From assembly GCA_049520395.1 (NCBI GenBank), contig JBEKPV010000157.1:1-7864 (forward strand): a DNA stretch of 7,864 nucleotides. Reading direction: 5' to 3'. Position 1 is the stretch's first letter, and the number at the start of each line of letters is the position of its first letter. Source of the DNA: UBA1161 sp049520395. Lineage in GTDB: Bacteria > Planctomycetota > Phycisphaerae > Tepidisphaerales > Tepidisphaeraceae. The notes beneath the pieces were generated by a model, which saw only the letters and a list, made by a program, of their open reading frames with translations, searched no databases and was not told the DNA's origin. Positions 5,335-7,864 of this stretch are shown here, one piece after another. The position numbers were made by a program, and so were the translations under genes.

Positions 5335-7530
5335 TCAGGCCACACTTTGTTCTTGTTCAGGCAGCGAGGACATGACCGATTCGACCAGTGGCCCAAATCG
5401 CAGCAGTCCGTCGGCGTCATCGGAAACAGCTCGGACGAGCAAATCGCGTGAGGACATCGGGCGGACGGAGCCGCCGTAGGTCGACCGATGGAAATCCTTG
5501 TGTTTCGCGCGATTGAAAACGAATCCTTCGATTTTGGCGCCGATGGCTCTTAAATAATGCGATGTTTTTTCGACAAGAGCGGATTCCTGCCCGCGGGTGA
5601 CGGTGACGATAACGCCGTCGACTTCCGGAGCGATGGTGGCGGCTTCGACGCTGCCGAGGATGGGGCCGCTGTCGATCAGGACCACATCAAACTCCGGGCG
5701 GAGGGTCTGCAGGAACCGGCGAACGGACAAATGCGATACTTTACTGGCGTAGAGTGCGTTAACGCGGCCGGCGGGCAGGAACCAGATGCCGGCGCGGGTG
5801 CGGCGTACAAAGCGAAGCGGGTCGCCGCCGCTTAATGATTCGAAGAGGCCCATTTCGTCGCTGGCTCCGAGCCCGCGGGTCATGGCGCGGCCGACCATGT
5901 CGCAGTCGACGACGAGCGTCTTGGAACCGGACGCCGCGAAGGACAATGCCAGGGACATGGTCAAGCTTGTTTTGCCTTCGCCGGCACAGGAGCTGGTCAT
6001 GAGGTAATGGCGCGGCTCACCGTGGGCGGCGACCTGAAGCATGACGCGCATCTGATGCACGCACTGAGCGGCACCGGCGGAAACTTCGGGATCGTCGAGG
6101 CGAACGGGGAGGGCCGGCAAAATTCCCAGGAGACCGGCCTGGCCGGCGACGTCGACTTCGGTTTCATCGGAATAGCGATAGCGTGGCCGCAGGACGTTGA
6201 GCATGACCAGAAGCGCCGAGGGCAATGCCGCGCCAAAGATGGCGCCGAGTCCGGCGAATGCTTTCCGCCGATCGCGGAAGGCCTGGAGGGGAACGTCGCC
6301 GTCGCTAATGACTTCGAGGCGCGATTCGGCGGATTCCAGTTTGAGGGCTTCGGTGCGCTCCGTGGTCTCGGCCAATTCCTTGCGGATGGCGGCGGCGTCG
6401 GATTCGAGGCGCTCGAGCTTGAGTTTCATGGCGTCGTCGGCGACGGGATCGAATACGCCGGCCTGGCTCTGCGGCGCGGCATTCGGATCCGTGGCGGCGT
6501 TGGGGTCGCTCGAAGCGTTGGGGTCGGTCGGCAGGCCGCCGGGTTCGCCATTGGTCAGGCCGGGCGCGCCGTCCATACCGGCGCCGTCGGAAAGATTGGG
6601 CGTGGCAGCGGGTCCGGCGACTCCGCGCAGACGCTGACATTCAAGTTGCAGTTGCGCGGTGATGTGCTTGAGCCGGTCCAGAGAGAATAGGATTTCCTGA
6701 ATTTTGGGATGCTCGTCGAGATATCCTTCCTGGCGTAATTCCGCGAGGTTGTCTTCGAGCCGCGCTTGCTGGACGAGATCTTCGTGGAGCATCTGTTCGG
6801 CAAACCCGAGGCGATCGACGACCAGTAATTTTTGCTGATCCATGGCGTGTGAGTGGGCCGAATCGGTCATCACAAGGCGGTCGGCGCTGGTTTGAATATC
6901 ATCCAGCTTGGATTGGAGTTCGCCGGCATGCGCATCAAGGACGGCGAGGCGCTGGTCCTGTGTCTTGCGGTCTTCGGCGTCGTATTCGATGCGGAATGAC
7001 TTGACGATGGCCTGGACGATGTTGGCGGCAACCAACGGATCGGTATCGACGTAGGTGACGAGCAAATGCTCGTCGCCGGGGGCGTGGACGACATCGAGAT
7101 TGTCGGCGACGTCCAATAGTTGATCGGAAGTGACCTCGCCGCCGCCGTTAAGTTGGGTGAGGGCCCCTTCGAGAACCTCGCGGCTGCTCATGCGCTGGGC
7201 TTCGCTGCGCATATAAGACTCGAACATCGCCATGGGGGCGTTTTGATCGGTGTCACGCAAGATTGGGGGGAGGGTATAGGCGATGCGAATCAGCGCCTCG
7301 CTCTTGTAAACCGGCTTTTCGAAGAAATACCCGACGACCGCGAAGACCAGTGCGCCGACAATGCTGAGAGTGATAACCCATCCCATGCGTCCGCGAAGCG
7401 AGCGGCGAAGAATGAGCAGCGGATCGAAGCTGAGTTCCTCCATCTCCGGCGCGGGGCGCGACATCGGCGGAGCCTGGACGATACGGTCCGTGATCGGCGC
7501 CAAAGCATGATGATGAGGAAGTTCACGCAT
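5335..7530 (-). CDS. Wzz/GumC-type polysaccharide co-polymerase fused to BY-kinase-like ATPase (Wzc-like)
   Basis: A 731-residue inner-membrane protein that likely controls chain length or export of the polysaccharide. Residues 37-47 lead into a first transmembrane helix at about 50-70. The periplasmic Wzz domain follows, with helical, coiled-coil-prone stretches at about 185-300 and 363-405. Between them is a low-complexity linker with three DPNA-type hexad repeats (336-353). A second transmembrane helix lies at about 426-446. The cytoplasmic C-terminal domain is a P-loop ATPase: Walker A SSCAGEGKTS (513-522, Lys520), Walker A' TLVVDCDM (538-545) and Walker B DVVLIDSGP (615-623). Unlike Wzc or CpsD there is no C-terminal tyrosine cluster; the tail ends SSLPEQEQSVA, and the last tyrosine is Tyr685. 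Autophosphorylation may therefore be absent or occur elsewhere. The ATG start lacks an obvious strong ribosome-binding site. It is the first gene of the apparent operon and is followed by the sugar transferase after 114 bp. Confidence 0.94.
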   Translation of the reverse strand: MRELPHHHALAPITDRIVQAPPMSRPAPEMEELSFDPLLILRRSLRGRMGWVITLSIVGALVFAVVGYFFEKPVYKSEALIRIAYTLPPILRDTDQNAPMAMFESYMRSEAQRMSSREVLEGALTQLNGGGEVTSDQLLDVADNLDVVHAPGDEHLLVTYVDTDPLVAANIVQAIVKSFRIEYDAEDRKTQDQRLAVLDAHAGELQSKLDDIQTSADRLVMTDSAHSHAMDQQKLLVVDRLGFAEQMLHEDLVQQARLEDNLAELRQEGYLDEHPKIQEILFSLDRLKHITAQLQLECQRLRGVAGPAATPNLSDGAGMDGAPGLTNGEPGGLPTDPNASSDPNAATDPNAAPQSQAGVFDPVADDAMKLKLERLESDAAAIRKELAETTERTEALKLESAESRLEVISDGDVPLQAFRDRRKAFAGLGAIFGAALPSALLVMLNVLRPRYRYSDETEVDVAGQAGLLGILPALPVRLDDPEVSAGAAQCVHQMRVMLQVAAHGEPRHYLMTSSCAGEGKTSLTMSLALSFAASGSKTLVVDCDMVGRAMTRGLGASDEMGLFESLSGGDPLRFVRRTRAGIWFLPAGRVNALYASKVSHLSVRRFLQTLRPEFDVVLIDSGPILGSVEAATIAPEVDGVIVTVTRGQESALVEKTSHYLRAIGAKIEGFVFNRAKHKDFHRSTYGGSVRPMSSRDLLVRAVSDDADGLLRFGPLVESVMSSLPEQEQSVA
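6472..6525 (-). repeat. Three 18-nt in-frame repeats coding DPNA-type hexads
   Basis: Within the Wzz-kinase gene, three consecutive 18-nt units encode DPNASS, DPNAAT and DPNAAP (residues 336-353). Third codon positions differ between units (GAC CCC AAC twice, GAT CCG AAT once), so the repeat is conserved better as protein than as DNA. It forms part of a Gly/Pro/Asn-rich linker (about 305-360) between the two helical stretches of the periplasmic domain. Confidence 0.8.
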
Positions 7531-7575
7531 AAGTTTCTACGCTTCTAACTCTGCTAAAGGGTGCGCGGTTACAAC

Positions 7576-7581
7576 ATAATA
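7576..7581 (-). promoter_or_regulatory. Candidate extended -10 promoter element for the operon
   Basis: On the minus strand TGGTATTAT fits an extended -10 element (TG, one base, then TATTAT at 7581-7576). The hexamer 17 nt upstream (AAGCCG) does not resemble TTGACA, so the call rests on the extended -10 alone. Transcription would start near 7568, giving a leader of roughly 38 nt before the Wzz-kinase ATG. A second -10-like hexamer TATAGT lies just upstream (7593-7588), with a GCGACA -35-like site at a poor 19-nt spacing. Confidence 0.35.
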
Positions 7582-7630
7582 CCAGACACTATAGACGCCG
7601 GCTTACGCGAATTGTCGCACCTCTTTTTCG

Positions 7631-7685
7631 TTTGGTGCCGGGGCTGCAAATTTCGGGGCTCCGCCCCTTTCGACTGCGCACCAAA
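7631..7685. repeat. Nested inverted repeat upstream of the operon
   Basis: A perfect 8-bp outer inverted repeat, TTTGGTGC (7631-7638) and GCACCAAA (7678-7685), encloses a perfect 5-bp hairpin, GGGGC (7655-7659), TCC, GCCCC (7663-7667). A second GGGGCT copy at 7640-7645 offers an alternative pairing with the same GCCCC. On neither strand is the outer stem followed by a T-run, so it is not a classical intrinsic terminator. It lies upstream of the promoter candidate and downstream of the right-edge gene. It could be an operator, a 3' end structure of that gene, or a degenerate small repeat element. Confidence 0.55.
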
Positions 7686-7751
7686 TTGCCTGCGCATTCT
7701 AAATCCTACAAACTGCCTAGTTGTCCAAACCCTTCGCTGCGAGAACGTCCA

Positions 7752-7862
7752 TCACATCGGGTCAAGAATGGAGGCGTCGATTTCCAGTCCAACCGCCCGG
7801 GCGAGCATCTCGACCTGAAGGATCAGGCGATCGGCTCGAGCGCGACTTTCAATGACACCCTG
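7752..7862 (-). CDS. C-terminal fragment of an unidentified gene
   Basis: One minus-strand frame is open from the right edge to a TGA at 7752-7754 and gives 36 residues: it begins QGVIESRARADRLILQVEML and ends with a GLEIDASILDPM tail. The other two minus-strand frames contain stops within the first 45 bases. The peptide looks like an amphipathic helix (alternating Arg, Leu, Glu, Val) and does not match a family I recognise. The reading frame is too short to judge by codon use, and the gene call rests on the open frame, strand agreement with the operon and plausible protein composition. It ends 221 bp before the Wzz-kinase start, so it is probably a separate transcription unit. Confidence 0.4.
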   Translation of the reverse strand, partial: QGVIESRARADRLILQVEMLARAVGLEIDASILDPM

Positions 7863-7864
7863 CA

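Larger units (their letters stand above)
7531..7751. other. Intergenic region upstream of the polysaccharide operon
   Basis: This 221-bp stretch separates the stop of the right-edge gene fragment from the ATG of the Wzz-kinase. It is more AT-rich than the genes around it. It holds a promoter candidate near the operon (7576-7581) and a nested inverted repeat (7631-7685). A plus-strand open frame crosses it (7561-7818), but its product is cysteine-rich, without recognisable features, and overlaps the minus-strand fragment, so it is not called as a gene. Confidence 0.6.

Noticed and set aside
6472..6525. The short tandem repeat as a CRISPR or VNTR array
   Set aside because: Three 18-nt units without spacers, in frame within a protein linker and with diverged third codon positions. 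It is a protein-level repeat.
6007..6690. A 227-codon plus-strand open frame opposite the Wzz-kinase
   Set aside because: Glycine-rich product without domains, fully inside a gene with Walker motifs on the minus strand.
7655..7670. The GGGGC-TCC-GCCCC hairpin followed by TTT as a plus-strand intrinsic terminator
   Set aside because: Only three T residues follow, the stem is 5 bp, and no plus-strand gene ends here.
7561..7818. An 85-codon plus-strand open frame in the intergenic region at the right edge
   Set aside because: No recognisable motif, odd composition, runs through the inverted repeat and overlaps a more plausible minus-strand gene end.
1..7864. Insertion sequences, tRNA or rRNA genes, phage or defence genes
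   Set aside because: No transposase, integrase, terminal repeats, cloverleaf-like sequence or defence-type domains were seen. Apart from the unidentified fragment at the right edge, the called genes fit one polysaccharide locus.

Overview
The window is a bacterial surface-polysaccharide (exopolysaccharide, capsule or O-antigen) biosynthesis locus. All confidently called genes lie on the minus strand, so transcription runs from right to left. The DNA is GC-rich, and long open frames on the plus strand are codon-bias shadows of the real genes. The organism is not identifiable from the window alone. The large Wzz-kinase with a Pro/Asn/Asp-rich linker and the GC-rich composition would fit a planctomycete or another environmental Gram-negative lineage; this is a low-confidence impression.

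Layout in transcription order: (i) at the right edge, the last 36 codons of an unidentified gene; (ii) a 221-bp intergenic stretch with an extended -10 promoter candidate and a nested inverted repeat; (iii) a 731-residue polysaccharide co-polymerase (Wzz) fused to a BY-kinase-type ATPase; (iv) a 114-bp gap with a weak terminator or attenuator-like hairpin; (v) a small monotopic polyprenyl-phosphate sugar-1-phosphate transferase; (vi) an ABC-2 polysaccharide export permease of Wzm/KpsM type; (vii) a Gfo/Idh/MocA sugar dehydrogenase; (viii) a left-handed beta-helix N-acetyltransferase overlapping the previous gene by 71 nt; (ix) a DegT/DnrJ/EryC1/StrS PLP sugar aminotransferase; (x) at the left edge, the N-terminal 223 residues of an NAD-dependent extended-SDR nucleotide-sugar epimerase or dehydratase.

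Dehydrogenase, acetyltransferase and aminotransferase together match the WbpB-WbpD-WbpE (WlbA-WlbB-WlbC) set, which builds the 3-acetamido group of UDP-2,3-diacetamido-2,3-dideoxy-glucuronic acid. The SDR enzyme may supply or epimerise a related nucleotide sugar. The sugar transferase would load the first sugar phosphate on undecaprenyl phosphate, the ABC permease would export lipid-linked glycan, and the Wzz-kinase would control chain length or export. The ABC ATPase, a WbpA-type 6-dehydrogenase, glycosyltransferases and an outer-membrane exporter are not in the window; some may lie beyond the left edge.

Nothing here forces a claim of a new system. The points most worth checking are the mixture of Wzz-kinase and ABC-export components, the absence of the ATPase beside its permease, the missing C-terminal tyrosine cluster of the kinase, the long gene overlap, and the structured region upstream of the operon. 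Two starts were moved to internal ATG codons because each has a near-identical GGGAGAA ribosome-binding site in front of it.
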